A stretch of 64,000 nt of DNA from Guptibacillus hwajinpoensis (GTDB taxonomy: Bacteria > Bacillota > Bacilli > Bacillales > Guptibacillaceae), in NCBI RefSeq assembly GCF_001039475.1, contig NZ_LELK01000001.1:1383607-1447606 (forward strand), written 5' to 3'. Position numbers and translations under genes: made by a program. The stretch's first letter is position 1; each line of letters starts with the position of its first letter. This document shows, one piece after another, positions 44,006 through 53,039 of the stretch. Under the pieces are notes generated by a model that was given only the letters and a program-made list of their open reading frames with translations, was not told the origin of the DNA and made no database searches.

Positions 44006-44560
44006 TTATTTAGCTGATCGAACATCTTTGAATGGAAACCATACAACTTCTGCTTTACCTACGACTTCATCCAGTTCTATTTTCCCAAGTCCATTTCGAC
44101 TATCCATGCTTCTTAGTCGATTATCACCCATTACAAATAGCTGATCATCAGGTACATTAACCGGCCCGAAGTCTTCCGTTAAGTGCATGCCCATTGTCTC
44201 TGCATCACTACGGTTACTCGAAAGGTATGGTTCATTAAGCTCCTCTCCGTTAACGAGTAGCTTGTCTTGTTTCATTTCAACCGTGTCACCCGGTAATCCT
44301 ATCACACGTTTAACATAATGCTTGTCCGCTTCCACATCTTTAATAATGATAATATCTCCTCTTGCAGGTTCCTCTTGTACATATGAAATAAACTTATTAA
44401 CAAGGAGACGATCACCATCATGCAAGGTTGGATCCATCGAAGCACCTTCAACGATATAAGGCGCAACGACAAACATTTTGATGACGAATGCGAGGATAAT
44501 TGCTAAAAGGAGAGGAGTTCCCCAGTCTTTTAGCCAATTCGATCGTGATTCTGTTTTCAT
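44006..44560 (-). CDS. lepB: signal peptidase I
   Basis: A 184-residue type I signal peptidase with one N-terminal membrane helix (about 15-35). The catalytic Ser41 lies in VEGASMDPT, and Lys84 in YVKRVIGLPGD. The box MGDNRLRSMDSR is also present. The protein cleaves secretory preproteins outside the membrane. The size and single helix match SipS/SipT of Bacillus. Confidence 0.95.
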   Translation of the reverse strand: MKTESRSNWLKDWGTPLLLAIILAFVIKMFVVAPYIVEGASMDPTLHDGDRLLVNKFISYVQEEPARGDIIIIKDVEADKHYVKRVIGLPGDTVEMKQDKLLVNGEELNEPYLSSNRSDAETMGMHLTEDFGPVNVPDDQLFVMGDNRLRSMDSRNGLGKIELDEVVGKAEVVWFPFKDVRSAK

Positions 44561-44731
44561 GTTATCCCCCTAAAGAGTGTTATCCATTATTACCATTTAT
44601 TGTAGCATCATTTTCCTACATTCACTAGTGAATGCTCCTCCGCCAATCTGCTCATTTTGAGCAAAAAAGTTTATCATCCACCCTATTTGTGGAACACTTA
44701 CTTCAGTTCACATTATATAAGGAGGATTCTA

Positions 44732-45400
44732 ATGACTAACGTAAAGGCGTTTGTATTTGATGCATATGGAACTCTATTTGATGTATTCTCAGTTACAAAA
44801 AAATGCGAAGAACTATTCCCAAGTAAAGGTGATCAGATTAGTCAAACCTGGCGCCAAAAACAGTTAGAATATAGCTACCTTAGACAAATGATGGGGAAAT
44901 ACCGTCCCTTTTCAACTGTCACCCGAGATGCGCTTCGTTACGCGGTGGCTGATGTAGATGCGGAATTAAGCTCCGACAATGAAGAACAGCTACTAAATGC
45001 ATACAAAGAACTAACGGTTTATGACGAAGTGCCAGGAGTGCTTAAAGAATTAGAAGAACAGGGAATGACGCTAGCTATTTTTTCAAACGGGTCACATGAC
45101 ATGTTAGATCCACTAGTTAAGCAATCACCACTTGCAGAGTATATTGATCATATTATTAGTGCAGATGATATTAATCAATACAAACCAACACCAGCGTCTT
45201 ATACTCACGCTCTTGACTCACTCGAACTAAACCGAGAGAACATTCTATTCATGTCGTCAAATGGGTGGGATATATCAGGCGCTAAGAACTTCGGATTTCA
45301 TACGGCATGGATTAATCGTAATGAAAAACCTGTTGAGAAATTGGCACTCGAACCTGATACCATATACTCAGATTTAACAGGCATTAAAAACTGGTCGTAA
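44732..45400 (+). CDS. haloacid dehalogenase type II-like HAD hydrolase
   Basis: A 222-residue HAD-superfamily enzyme. The nucleophile is Asp10 in FVFDAYGTLFD. IFSNGSHDM, the conserved Lys in NQYKPTPASY and SSNGWDISGAKNFGF follow, which together fit L-2-haloacid dehalogenase type II. Many such enzymes act on phosphate esters or oxidised metabolites, so true dehalogenase activity is not certain. The ATG at 44732 follows AAGGAGG. Confidence 0.88.
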   Translation: MTNVKAFVFDAYGTLFDVFSVTKKCEELFPSKGDQISQTWRQKQLEYSYLRQMMGKYRPFSTVTRDALRYAVADVDAELSSDNEEQLLNAYKELTVYDEVPGVLKELEEQGMTLAIFSNGSHDMLDPLVKQSPLAEYIDHIISADDINQYKPTPASYTHALDSLELNRENILFMSSNGWDISGAKNFGFHTAWINRNEKPVEKLALEPDTIYSDLTGIKNWS

Positions 45401-45420
45401 TTTACATCTGAAATAACAAG

Positions 45421-45462
45421 ATACAACAAGCCTGAACGACTTTTCGTTCAGGCTTGTTGTAT
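45421..45462 (+). terminator. terminator of HAD gene
   Basis: A 19-bp perfect-arm hairpin (ATACAACAAGCCTGAACGA arm) around CTTT. Confidence 0.8.
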
Positions 45463-45633
45463 CGACAGCACACTCCATTTCGTTCTTCACCAAGAACACT
45501 ACTTTCTTCCTAGCATGATTCACTGAACTTCCCATTTTATACCCATTGACCAGTTGATTAGTTAGCCGTATAATCAACACATTACAGCGTTTATATAGTA
45601 AAATCTAATAGAAAGTGGCATGGTATTCGAACT

Positions 45634-45969
45634 ATGATGAAGGTAAATGTACCATTTCAAAAAGAAATAATTCGTTATCAGGAACAGCTAAACCTTTTCC
45701 GAATTTCGATCCAGCACCTCCCCGCAAGTATGCCTACAGATGCTTCTACAAGGGCATGGTGTAGAGATGTTGCATTGAAATTAGCGGAGACTCAGTCACT
45801 TATTGATCATGTGTTTAAAGCTAAAAAGCTACCATATCGTGAACTTGCTAAACAATTTCTTTTTCGAATAAGTAGCCTAAAACGACATAGCAACTATATC
45901 CTTGCTCTCTTTCTTATTAAACATGGCGATTACCAATTGCTCCACAAACATCTTAACTATATTCTATAG
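45634..45969 (+). CDS. hypothetical 111-residue helical protein
   Basis: A basic, probably all-helical cytosolic protein with no motif I can name (RAWCRDVALKLAETQSLIDH and LIKHGDYQLLHKHLNYIL are typical stretches). The RBS is weak. Its last six bases overlap the end of the convergent RsbR-like gene. Coding potential is fair: no low-complexity bias and a frame that spans the available gap. Confidence 0.6.
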   Translation: MMKVNVPFQKEIIRYQEQLNLFRISIQHLPASMPTDASTRAWCRDVALKLAETQSLIDHVFKAKKLPYRELAKQFLFRISSLKRHSNYILALFLIKHGDYQLLHKHLNYIL

Positions 45970-46797
45970 TATGGCTTTAAGAGCTTGGTGAAGGTGAGCG
46001 TAAGTTCGGACATTTGTAAAGTCGATTCCTAATTGCACGGCTGTCTGCGCGATTTCCGGACGAATACCTGTAAGAATGGAATCGACCCCTGATAATTCAA
46101 GCATTTTAATCAACTGGAAGATTTCATTCGCTACCATTGTATCCATGACTGGTACACCTGACAAATCAATAACAAGATAAGAGAGTTCGAGTGCAGAACT
46201 TTGCTCAATCCCCTTACGCTGAATGAGCTTTGCTCGATACGTATCCACTGTACCGATTAATGGTAGAACACCAATTTCTTCTGAAACAGGGATGATCGGA
46301 ACACTTAGTTCCGATATTTTGGTTTTCTGAGCTTCAATTTGTTCTTGATTTAATTGATTCGTGTACACAGTAACCTTATGAAGAAGAAGATCGAAAGATT
46401 TGTTCATATAACTTCCCCACTCAGCTAGTTGACTTGCTTCAATAAGCTGATCTTCTTGCGCGCTAAATTCTACCATTACATCCCATAGAATTTGTCTTAA
46501 ATATGTTAAACTTGCGACTGATTGTTGGAGAGAAAACGTATGATACGCAAAAATCTCAACAATTCTTCCGGCCCATTCCTGGACATCGCGTCTATTTGAT
46601 TCAAGAAAGATCATTTGCTTTACGAAATCTGAGCAAAAAGCTTGGATTTCTTTTTTTAATTCCGGTACTTGCAGAACCGCAGTATCAGTTGCCTCTTTCT
46701 CATCAACAAGAATTTGTAATCTACTCGTCCATTTCTCTCCGATTTCTTCAAGACGTTCATGAAAATAATCAACATACATACTTTCTACTTTATCCAT
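45964..46797 (-). CDS. RsbR-type STAS domain stressosome protein
   Basis: A 277-residue RsbR paralogue. The N-terminal 150 residues form a non-heme globin-like sensor fold, followed by a STAS domain. Both threonines phosphorylated by RsbT in RsbR are kept, in GTVDTYRAK and VPVMDTMVAN. The C-terminal LTGIRPEIAQTAVQLGIDF is diagnostic. It should join the stressosome that controls the sigma-B pathway. I use the ATG behind GGGAGAG (MDKVESMY), giving the usual length. No rsbS or rsbT is adjacent, as is typical of RsbR paralogues. Confidence 0.9.
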   Translation of the reverse strand: MDKVESMYVDYFHERLEEIGEKWTSRLQILVDEKEATDTAVLQVPELKKEIQAFCSDFVKQMIFLESNRRDVQEWAGRIVEIFAYHTFSLQQSVASLTYLRQILWDVMVEFSAQEDQLIEASQLAEWGSYMNKSFDLLLHKVTVYTNQLNQEQIEAQKTKISELSVPIIPVSEEIGVLPLIGTVDTYRAKLIQRKGIEQSSALELSYLVIDLSGVPVMDTMVANEIFQLIKMLELSGVDSILTGIRPEIAQTAVQLGIDFTNVRTYAHLHQALKAIL

Positions 46798-46935
46798 TGG
46801 CACGTCTCTCCCATAATTAATTGATAATTTATTGATTCCCGAAACCAACAGATTGTACACTTACAGTTTGAAAGTATCGTCAAGATTACACATTCACTTT
46901 TAAGATAGGCTCTTTTGTTACTATAAAATTAGTGG

Positions 46936-46994
46936 TTGATTTCCGCTCCAATAAGCGAAGTATGTCCTTTAATAAGGCTCTTTTCGTAGACATT
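46936..46994 (+). repeat. collapsed copy of the TTCCGCTCC repeat
   Basis: TTTCCGCTCCAATAAGCGAAGT has a single bounding nonamer joined directly to the usual right flank. The GC-rich core is absent, as expected from recombination between the two nonamers. Confidence 0.7.
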
Positions 46995-47014
46995 GTTGCA
47001 ATAAGAGTGGTGTA

Positions 47015-47140
47015 ATTTCCGCTCCAGGATGCTCGCTTTCCGCGGGGCGGGCGGTGAGCCTCCTTCCGCTCCAATCACTTAGTGTGGTTTTTTCAATATT
47101 TGTTTCAAAAGCAACAATCTCTTAGAAAAGAGCCTTTAAT
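47015..47140 (+). repeat. TTCCGCTCC repeat, internally deleted copy
   Basis: Both bounding nonamers are present (47018 and 47064) but the core stops at GGTGAGCCTCC and jumps to the right end. The tail down to AGAAAAGAGCC is intact. The copy at 63148 has the same deletion. Confidence 0.85.
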
Positions 47141-47161
47141 AAAGAGGTATAGATTTAACAA

Positions 47162-47193
47162 AAACGAGGTCTCTAAAGAAGAGACCTCGTTTG
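47162..47193 (-). terminator. terminator of the RND gene
   Basis: AAACGAGGTCTC and GAGACCTCGTTT form the stem beyond the stop codon. Confidence 0.85.
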
Positions 47194-47200
47194 TTATTCT

Positions 47201-50200
47201 TTATTTATTTCTTGGTTTCCTGCTGAATTTCATGAAGAATTCATAAACGACTGGAACAATAATTAACGTAAGCAGCGTTGAACTTGTTAAGCCACCAATT
47301 ACTGTTACACCAAGTCCCTTGGAGATTAATGCTCCGCCTTCTAACCCAAATGCAAGTGGCGCTAGTGCACCGATCGTTGCAAGAGCCGTCATGAGTATTG
47401 GACGAAGACGAGTTCCACCTGCTTCCAGCAGCGCTTCTCTGGTTGATAATCCCTCTTTTTCTTTATGAATAACTCGGTCAATCAATACAATCGCATTTGT
47501 TACAACAATACCAATTAACATGAGCATTCCGATAAGAGAGGATATGCTAATTGTTTCCCCTGCTACTAGTAGCCCCAGAAGACCACCAATAATAGTAAAT
47601 GGAAGTGAGAATAGGATCGCAAGAGGGGCTAGACCGCCTCCAAACGTAATAACAAGCACAAGATAGACAATCGCAATAGCAGCAGCCATCGCTAGGCCTA
47701 ACTGTGTAAACGACTCATTAATATCCTGAGTCACGCCACCAAGCGTTACTTCAGATGAATCAGGTAAATCCATGTTATCAACGGATTCTTGAACATCCGC
47801 TGATACTTTACCTATATTATCATCAAGCACCTCTGCTGTTACATTGGCATACACTTTGCCATCACGACGTGTAATTGTATTAGCTGATTGTCCTTCTTCA
47901 ATTGTCGTCACGTCACTTAGTTGTACGTCCACACCAAGTGGTGACGAAATAGTTGTGTCCTCAAGATCTGCTTTGTCTTCAAAAGTCTTCTTATCGACTT
48001 CAAGAACGACATTGATCTCTTCTCCTTCTTTATCGACAGTTGTAAGAACAGGTGCCTCGCCAGAGTTACGAAGCTCCATTCCAATTTGTCCTGCCGTTAA
48101 GCCAAGTTCGCTTAACTTTTCTTGGTCAGCTACAACTGTAAACTGATCATACGCTTCAGAAATGCTTGAGCTTATATTAGTCAGATTTTCTTCTTTCTCA
48201 AGCATGGATGAGACCTGATCAACAACTGGACCAAGATCATTCATGGTTTCTTCATTCACCACAAGAGTAATCTTGTTGCTTCCACCAGACGCTGAAACAT
48301 CCTGATATCCCCACTCGCCTGTTTCATTCATTTGTTTCAGATCTTCAAGAACCGCTTTACGTTCTTCCTCAAACCCTTCTGCATCATCTTCATAACTAAC
48401 AAAGAATAGAACTTGATTGCTAGCACCCGGATTCATAGGGTTTTCTCCACCAACTGAATATTGAATCGTAGTAACATCATTCTTTGAAAGGAAGTAATCT
48501 TCTGCTTCAAGTGCAAGGTCATTAATCTCTTCTGTCGTTTGTCCTGGTTCAGGATTATACGTTGCAACGATCATCTTTTGTTGATCAGAAGGTAAGAAGC
48601 TCACTCCTACAATTGGCGCTAGAAATAGACTTCCAACTAATAATAAGATACTTGCTCCGAATGTAATGAGCTTATGATTTAGAGTCCATTTCAATACCTT
48701 CTTATAACCATTAGCAAGACGACTATTTCCTTCTTCCTTCTCGTTACTTTCTGTTCCTTTTTTGACAAGTCCCTTTTTAAATAGAGAGTGCGCCATAGCA
48801 GGTACAATCGTAACGGCTACGAGAAGTGAAGCAAGAAGTGCGAACACAATTGTAAGGGCAAATGGTAAGAAAAGCTCTCCAACAGGTCCTTGAACTAATC
48901 CTAGCGGTAGAAACACAGCAATTGTCACGATTGTTGATGACATGATAGGAATGAACATTTCCTTCGTTGCTGCAGAAATCAGTTCTTTCCCTTTCAATTC
49001 TTCGCCTTCCATTGCCATTCTTCTATATATGTTCTCGATGACCACTATGGAATCATCGACTACCCGTCCAATGGCAACAGTCATGGCTCCAAGTGTCATA
49101 ATGTTTAATGTGATGTCAAGCTGATTCAATACTAGAAGTGCAATCAAAAGACTTAATGGTATTGAAATGACTGAAATGATCGTTGAACGAATGTTTCGCA
49201 GGAATAGCAAAATAATAAGAACTGCGAATATCGCTCCAACAATAGCTTTATTCAGCATTGTACTAACCGATTCTTCGATTGGTTCACCTTGATCGAATAT
49301 TGTGACGATGCTTACATCATTGTTTGCTTCTTCAAGTGAAGCAATTTCATCTTTCACGCCATTTACTACGTCCACTGTATTAGCATCCGCCGTTTTGGTA
49401 ACTTGGATTCCAATAGACTCTTTACCGTTCGTACGTGAAATAGATTCTGCTTCACCCACTAATTCAATCGTTGCTAGATCCTCAAGCATTATCGTAGGGA
49501 TAGCAGGGTTTGCAGCAGCTTGAGGGCTTGCTTGACCTTGTGATACCTGATTTCCAGCGTTGCTTCCTTGTGACGGAATAACTGGAATTTCTAGATTCTT
49601 AAGATCGTCAAGTGTCGAAACATTGCCATCGACTACAACTGCTTTCTTATTATCTTGAAATTCATATAATCCTAATGGCAATGTTACAGTGGAACCTTTA
49701 ATGATATTCTTAACCGTTTCTTCATCAAGACCAGCTTCCTCTAACTGATCATCTTTGAATGTAAGAGAAACTTTCTCTATCTCTTGACCCGCAATCGATA
49801 CAGAAGATACGCCTTCAACGCCTTCAATAGCTGGAAGAACATCATCTTCTACTCTTTGTGTTAATGCCGCTAAACTACGGTCCTCTTCTGACACGCTTAA
49901 TGACATAACTGGAAACGCATTAAAGCTTAGACGAGATACGTCAGGATCTTGTACTTCATCGGGTAGCTGCAGAGTTTGGAGAGTTTCCCTCACTTCGTCC
50001 TCAGCCTCGTCCATATTTTTGCTAAAGTTATATTCTATTTGAACATTCGAGGCATTCTCAAATGAAGAAGAACTAACAACTTTTACTCCCGAAAGACTTT
50101 CCACCTTATTCTCAATAGGTTCTGATACTTTATCCGATACTTCTTCTGGTGTAGCACCAGGGTAGATTGTCGTAACAGACACTAGAGGGGTATTAATATT

Positions 50201-50317
50201 CGGGATTGTCTCCATCTTCATATTAAATCCCGAATACAATCCCGCAACTGTCACGATAATTGTTAATAACCAAACTGCAAATTTATTATTCAACGAGAAT
50301 TGAATCAGCTTCTTCAA
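47201..50317 (-). CDS. swrC: RND efflux transporter, SwrC/AcrB-like
   Basis: A 1038-residue resistance-nodulation-division pump with 12 membrane helices in two groups and two large external loops. The proton-relay Asp pair is in AIGRVVDDSIVVIENIYRR, and ETIPNINTPLVSV and TIYPGATPEEVS are typical of the porter domain. It resembles SwrC (YerP) of B. subtilis, which exports surfactin and lipid-like compounds. It begins at a TTG behind AAAGGAG and is divergent from a TetR-type gene; a matching operator lies 30 bp upstream of the start. Confidence 0.92.
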   Translation of the reverse strand: MKKLIQFSLNNKFAVWLLTIIVTVAGLYSGFNMKMETIPNINTPLVSVTTIYPGATPEEVSDKVSEPIENKVESLSGVKVVSSSSFENASNVQIEYNFSKNMDEAEDEVRETLQTLQLPDEVQDPDVSRLSFNAFPVMSLSVSEEDRSLAALTQRVEDDVLPAIEGVEGVSSVSIAGQEIEKVSLTFKDDQLEEAGLDEETVKNIIKGSTVTLPLGLYEFQDNKKAVVVDGNVSTLDDLKNLEIPVIPSQGSNAGNQVSQGQASPQAAANPAIPTIMLEDLATIELVGEAESISRTNGKESIGIQVTKTADANTVDVVNGVKDEIASLEEANNDVSIVTIFDQGEPIEESVSTMLNKAIVGAIFAVLIILLFLRNIRSTIISVISIPLSLLIALLVLNQLDITLNIMTLGAMTVAIGRVVDDSIVVIENIYRRMAMEGEELKGKELISAATKEMFIPIMSSTIVTIAVFLPLGLVQGPVGELFLPFALTIVFALLASLLVAVTIVPAMAHSLFKKGLVKKGTESNEKEEGNSRLANGYKKVLKWTLNHKLITFGASILLLVGSLFLAPIVGVSFLPSDQQKMIVATYNPEPGQTTEEINDLALEAEDYFLSKNDVTTIQYSVGGENPMNPGASNQVLFFVSYEDDAEGFEEERKAVLEDLKQMNETGEWGYQDVSASGGSNKITLVVNEETMNDLGPVVDQVSSMLEKEENLTNISSSISEAYDQFTVVADQEKLSELGLTAGQIGMELRNSGEAPVLTTVDKEGEEINVVLEVDKKTFEDKADLEDTTISSPLGVDVQLSDVTTIEEGQSANTITRRDGKVYANVTAEVLDDNIGKVSADVQESVDNMDLPDSSEVTLGGVTQDINESFTQLGLAMAAAIAIVYLVLVITFGGGLAPLAILFSLPFTIIGGLLGLLVAGETISISSLIGMLMLIGIVVTNAIVLIDRVIHKEKEGLSTREALLEAGGTRLRPILMTALATIGALAPLAFGLEGGALISKGLGVTVIGGLTSSTLLTLIIVPVVYEFFMKFSRKPRNK

Positions 50318-50345
50318 CTACGTTCACTCCTTTTAATCAACTCTT

Positions 50346-50361
50346 ATGACTGACCGGTCAT
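50346..50361. promoter_or_regulatory. TetR-type operator upstream of the RND gene
   Basis: ATGACTGACCGGTCAT fits ATGACY-NNNN-GGTCAT and matches the palindrome in front of the regulator gene. It is placed to repress the pump. Confidence 0.7.
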
Positions 50362-50483
50362 TACAGAACCACTATACTGAATAAAAGGAATGATTTCAAG
50401 AGAGAAATACTTTCTAATGTTTTTACTGTTATAGGAGACTTTTAATGAGTTAGTAAAACTAAATCATTCGTGCTATACTATTA

Positions 50484-50499
50484 ATGACCAATTGGTCAT
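50484..50499. promoter_or_regulatory. TetR-type operator upstream of the regulator gene
   Basis: ATGACCAATTGGTCAT is a perfect 16-bp palindrome about 45 bases before the regulator start, just downstream of a TATACT-like -10. Autorepression is likely. Confidence 0.75.
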
Positions 50500-50542
50500 A
50501 AGAACCCTGACAGTTCATTGTGCTGTCGATCAGAGGTGTGAC

Positions 50543-51421
50543 ATGAATGAAAAAAAGAAGTTGATCCTTGAAACAGCTATGCAACTCTTCGCCAAAAAAG
50601 GATTCCACTCTACGTCTATACAGGAAATCGCTAATGAAAGTGGAATATCTAAAGGAGCTGTTTACCTTCATTTTCAATCGAAGGATGATGTACTTTATTC
50701 CATATTTTCTTATTATTACGAGAAACTACAACAAAAGGTAGCTGAAGTAAACCTAGATTCCTATACACCTGAAGAACGCCTTCAGAAGCTTCTTCAAACA
50801 CAAGCACAAGAAATTCTGCACCATAAAGAGTTTATTATTATGCAATTCAGGGAACAAGCTATTGCGATGAACAAAGATATTGACGAGTTAATCATGAAGA
50901 TTAGAATTAACTCTCTTCAAACGCTAGCGAGCGGTCTTAAAGATTTATATGGTGATAGAATTACACCGATTCTACCTGACTGTGTCCTTCTCTTAGATGG
51001 GATGTTCTCTTCATACATGAAGTTAATTGTTTTACAAGACATCGAGTTAAATGTAGAACAATTACCTGCTTTCATTATGAGCAGGATGCATGACGTAGTA
51101 GAAGGAATGTTAAGAAACCACACGAAACCTTTCCTTCCTCTCGATCAAGCCTATTCCATCTACCAAGCAACTCAACCAGACTCATGCGAACAAACTTCTC
51201 CAATAATCCTATTAAGTGAAATGGAAACAACGATTAACCAATTAACAATGAAAGATCGTAAGAAAGAGGAGTTAATTGAAACCGTTCGATTTCTTATGAA
51301 GGAACTTGAGAACGAAAGACCGCGCAGCTTCATTTTTAAAGGAATGCTTCATCAGTTTGAAGGAGTTCCAGAACTCGATTCCTATACAGCTAACCTTGTT
51401 GATGCACTAGACCTTGACTAG
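50543..51421 (+). CDS. TetR/AcrR family transcriptional regulator
   Basis: A 292-residue regulator. The N-terminal HTH (AMQLFAKKGFHSTSIQEIAN then GISKGAVYLHFQSKDDVLYS) is standard. The ligand domain is longer than usual, with a charged helical tail of about 90 residues. It is divergent from the SwrC-like pump, and two related operators lie between them, so it is most likely the pump's repressor. The ATG at 50543 follows GAGGTG; the frame upstream runs through the operator. Confidence 0.9.
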   Translation: MNEKKKLILETAMQLFAKKGFHSTSIQEIANESGISKGAVYLHFQSKDDVLYSIFSYYYEKLQQKVAEVNLDSYTPEERLQKLLQTQAQEILHHKEFIIMQFREQAIAMNKDIDELIMKIRINSLQTLASGLKDLYGDRITPILPDCVLLLDGMFSSYMKLIVLQDIELNVEQLPAFIMSRMHDVVEGMLRNHTKPFLPLDQAYSIYQATQPDSCEQTSPIILLSEMETTINQLTMKDRKKEELIETVRFLMKELENERPRSFIFKGMLHQFEGVPELDSYTANLVDALDLD

Positions 51422-51449
51422 TATGACAAATTTGTGGAGGTGGAAGATT

Positions 51450-51548
51450 GTGAAAGAGCCGCTCCTGACAAAAGAAGAATTAAGACGCATAGTTCGCGAA
51501 CTTCAATTAAAAGGAATTAACGCCCAGCTTTGCTATCGAAAAGCCTAA
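51450..51548 (+). CDS. 32-residue basic small protein
   Basis: A short frame starting at GTG behind GTGGAGGTGG and ending 12 bases before a strong terminator. It encodes VKEPLLTKEELRRIVREL and a Lys/Arg-rich C-terminus. The good RBS, its position 28 bases after the tetR stop and the terminator argue that it is translated as the end of the tetR transcript. Function unknown. Confidence 0.6.
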   Translation: MKEPLLTKEELRRIVRELQLKGINAQLCYRKA

Positions 51549-51560
51549 CTTCTACCCCTT

Positions 51561-51588
51561 AAACGATCTGATTACAGATCGTTTTTTT
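51561..51588 (+). terminator. terminator of the tetR transcript
   Basis: AAACGATCTG and CAGATCGTTT pair around ATTA, followed by Ts. Confidence 0.9.
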
Positions 51589-51598
51589 AATTGCTCTA

Positions 51599-51784
51599 AT
51601 GAGCAGTTATCGCTCTATTTATAGATTGATATTGCTAATCCCTCTACTAGTTATACACTGTATGCCTAGAACGCAACTTCTTTTATTGTCTATATCCTCA
51701 AGTGATTCTTATCTCCTGATCGCTTATCTTCTACTTACCGGCGGAATTCAGGATGGGTGCACTCACAATGGAGAAATGGATTGA
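51599..51784 (+). CDS. possible short membrane peptide coupled to the sigma-like gene
   Basis: A 61-codon frame with one or two hydrophobic stretches (LILLIPLLVIH, YLLIAYLLLTGG). Its stop TGA overlaps the TTG start of the sigma-like gene (TTGA), which would allow coupling. There is no clear RBS at its ATG, so it may be chance. Confidence 0.3.
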   Translation: MSSYRSIYRLILLIPLLVIHCMPRTQLLLLSISSSDSYLLIAYLLLTGGIQDGCTHNGEMD

Positions 51785-52269
51785 AAGAAGTAGAATTTGA
51801 AGAGTTAATTGTTCGCTTCACCCCACTAATCAAAAATCAAATCAAAAAGTTGAACTTAACACATGCGTATCAAAAATATGAACAAGATGCTCTTATTGCT
51901 TTATGGGAGTGTTCAATGAGTTTCGATGAAACAAAGGGTAGCTTCTCTGCTTATGCATATGTAAAAGTGCGCGGTAAGCTACTGGATGCCTGTAGAAAGG
52001 AAATTCGAATTTATAAAGAGCTTCAAACACAATCTGTCTTTGAAGACCATCCAGATTCATCTTCCATGCTTCATAGTGATTCTGATCTTGAAAGGTATAA
52101 AAAGGGCTTAACGATAAAACAAAGAACATGGCTGCAGCAAGCAATAGAAGAGGAGAAATCATTAAAAGAAATCGCATTTACAGAAGGAGTCAGTATTGAG
52201 GCAGTGAAATCATGGAGAAAAAGCGCACTATCAAAAATAAGAAAGCAACTCAATTCAACTCGTATGTAG
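51781..52269 (+). CDS. sigma-70 family RNA polymerase sigma factor-like protein
   Basis: A 162-residue protein with sigma region 2 (YEQDALIALWECSMSFDETKGSFSAYAYVKVRGKLLDACRKEI) shortened here to its key features, and region 4 (LKEIAFTEGVSIEAVKSWRKSALSKI). It lacks regions 1 and 3, as in small alternative sigma factors. The TTG start is supported by GGAG. No anti-sigma gene is obvious, apart from the doubtful peptide upstream. Confidence 0.8.
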   Translation: MKEVEFEELIVRFTPLIKNQIKKLNLTHAYQKYEQDALIALWECSMSFDETKGSFSAYAYVKVRGKLLDACRKEIRIYKELQTQSVFEDHPDSSSMLHSDSDLERYKKGLTIKQRTWLQQAIEEEKSLKEIAFTEGVSIEAVKSWRKSALSKIRKQLNSTRM

Positions 52270-52283
52270 GACTTATTCCTATA

Positions 52284-52350
52284 TAGATTGTTGCATTTGA
52301 AACAAATATTTAAAAAACTACACTTAGCAGATGGAGCGGAAATTCACCAA
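52284..52350 (-). repeat. collapsed copy of the TTCCGCTCC repeat, reverse orientation
   Basis: AGATTGTTGC ... ACTACACTTAGCAGATGGAGCGGAAATTCACC is the tail and one nonamer with no GC-rich core. Confidence 0.75.
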
Positions 52351-52423
52351 CTCTTACAGCAACATCGCCTACAAAAAAGCCTTAAGCAAAGATCACTTTA
52401 CTTTCAATTAGATATCAAATAAA

Positions 52424-52450
52424 AAAACACTCCGTAAAACGGAGTGTTTT
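52424..52450 (-). terminator. terminator of rpmE2
   Basis: AAAACACTCCG and CGGAGTGTTTT pair around TAAAA. Confidence 0.88.
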
Positions 52451-52459
52451 CTACTTTTA

Positions 52460-52702
52460 CTAGCGGTTGTATTTCTTTTTGAACTTCTCAACACGACCAC
52501 CAGCATCGTTGAAGCGTTGCTGACCAGTGTAGAATGGGTGTGATTCAGAGCTGATATCAACTTTGATTAGTGGATACTCGCTACCGTCTTCCCACTCAAT
52601 TGTTTCGTTAGATCCCATAGTAGAACCAGTTAGAAACTTAAAACCAGTACTAACGTCTAAAAATACAACTTGCTGGTATTTTGGATGAATTCCTTCCTTC
52701 AT
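52460..52702 (-). CDS. rpmE2: 50S ribosomal protein L31 type B
   Basis: An 80-residue zinc-independent L31 paralogue. It begins [20 protein letters not shown] and lacks the CxxC pairs of the zinc-binding type. In B. subtilis this paralogue (YtiA) is made under zinc limitation under Zur control and replaces L31 to release zinc. I do not see a convincing Zur box, although TCATTT/AAATGA arms lie near 52730-52747. The ATG follows GGAGG; the longer frame has no RBS. Confidence 0.95.
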   Translation of the reverse strand: MKEGIHPKYQQVVFLDVSTGFKFLTGSTMGSNETIEWEDGSEYPLIKVDISSESHPFYTGQQRFNDAGGRVEKFKKKYNR

Positions 52703-52974
52703 TGCTAGACCTCCTTTATCAATCAAATCATCATTTACGTTAAAATGAATGGTATAGAAATAAACAGAGGTTTGGACCCAAAAAGATTGGGCACCAAAAC
52801 CCGTCCTTTCTAGTATATAATTTTTATTCGATATGTTCAAACATTGAATGCAAGTTTTTAAAGAAATTTCAACAACGTTATGTATGTAGCTTTCAACTAA
52901 TAGGTAAAAAGTCCTCAATTGACTGAATAAATAAAATATTTTAGCACCAAATGAACGAATTTTCGCAAAAAGGA

Positions 52975-53009
52975 TTGACGATTTAGCGTATTATTTGTAA
53001 TGATTGTCA
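52975..53009 (+). promoter_or_regulatory. promoter with Fur-family operator
   Basis: TTGACG (52975-52980) is followed after 17 bases by TAATGA (52998-53003). TTGTAATGATTGTCA (52995-53009) overlaps the -10 and matches 11 of 14 informative positions of the Fur/PerR-type 7-1-7 box. Confidence 0.5.
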
Positions 53010-53039
53010 TACAGACTTAAGATTGAGGAGGTTGTTGAA

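Noticed and set aside
45374-45580. A 68-codon minus-strand frame after the HAD gene
   Set aside because: It overlaps the terminator hairpin and has no RBS.
52703-52918. N-terminal extension of ribosomal protein L31
   Set aside because: The known protein starts MKEGIHPKY; an RBS lies right before that ATG.
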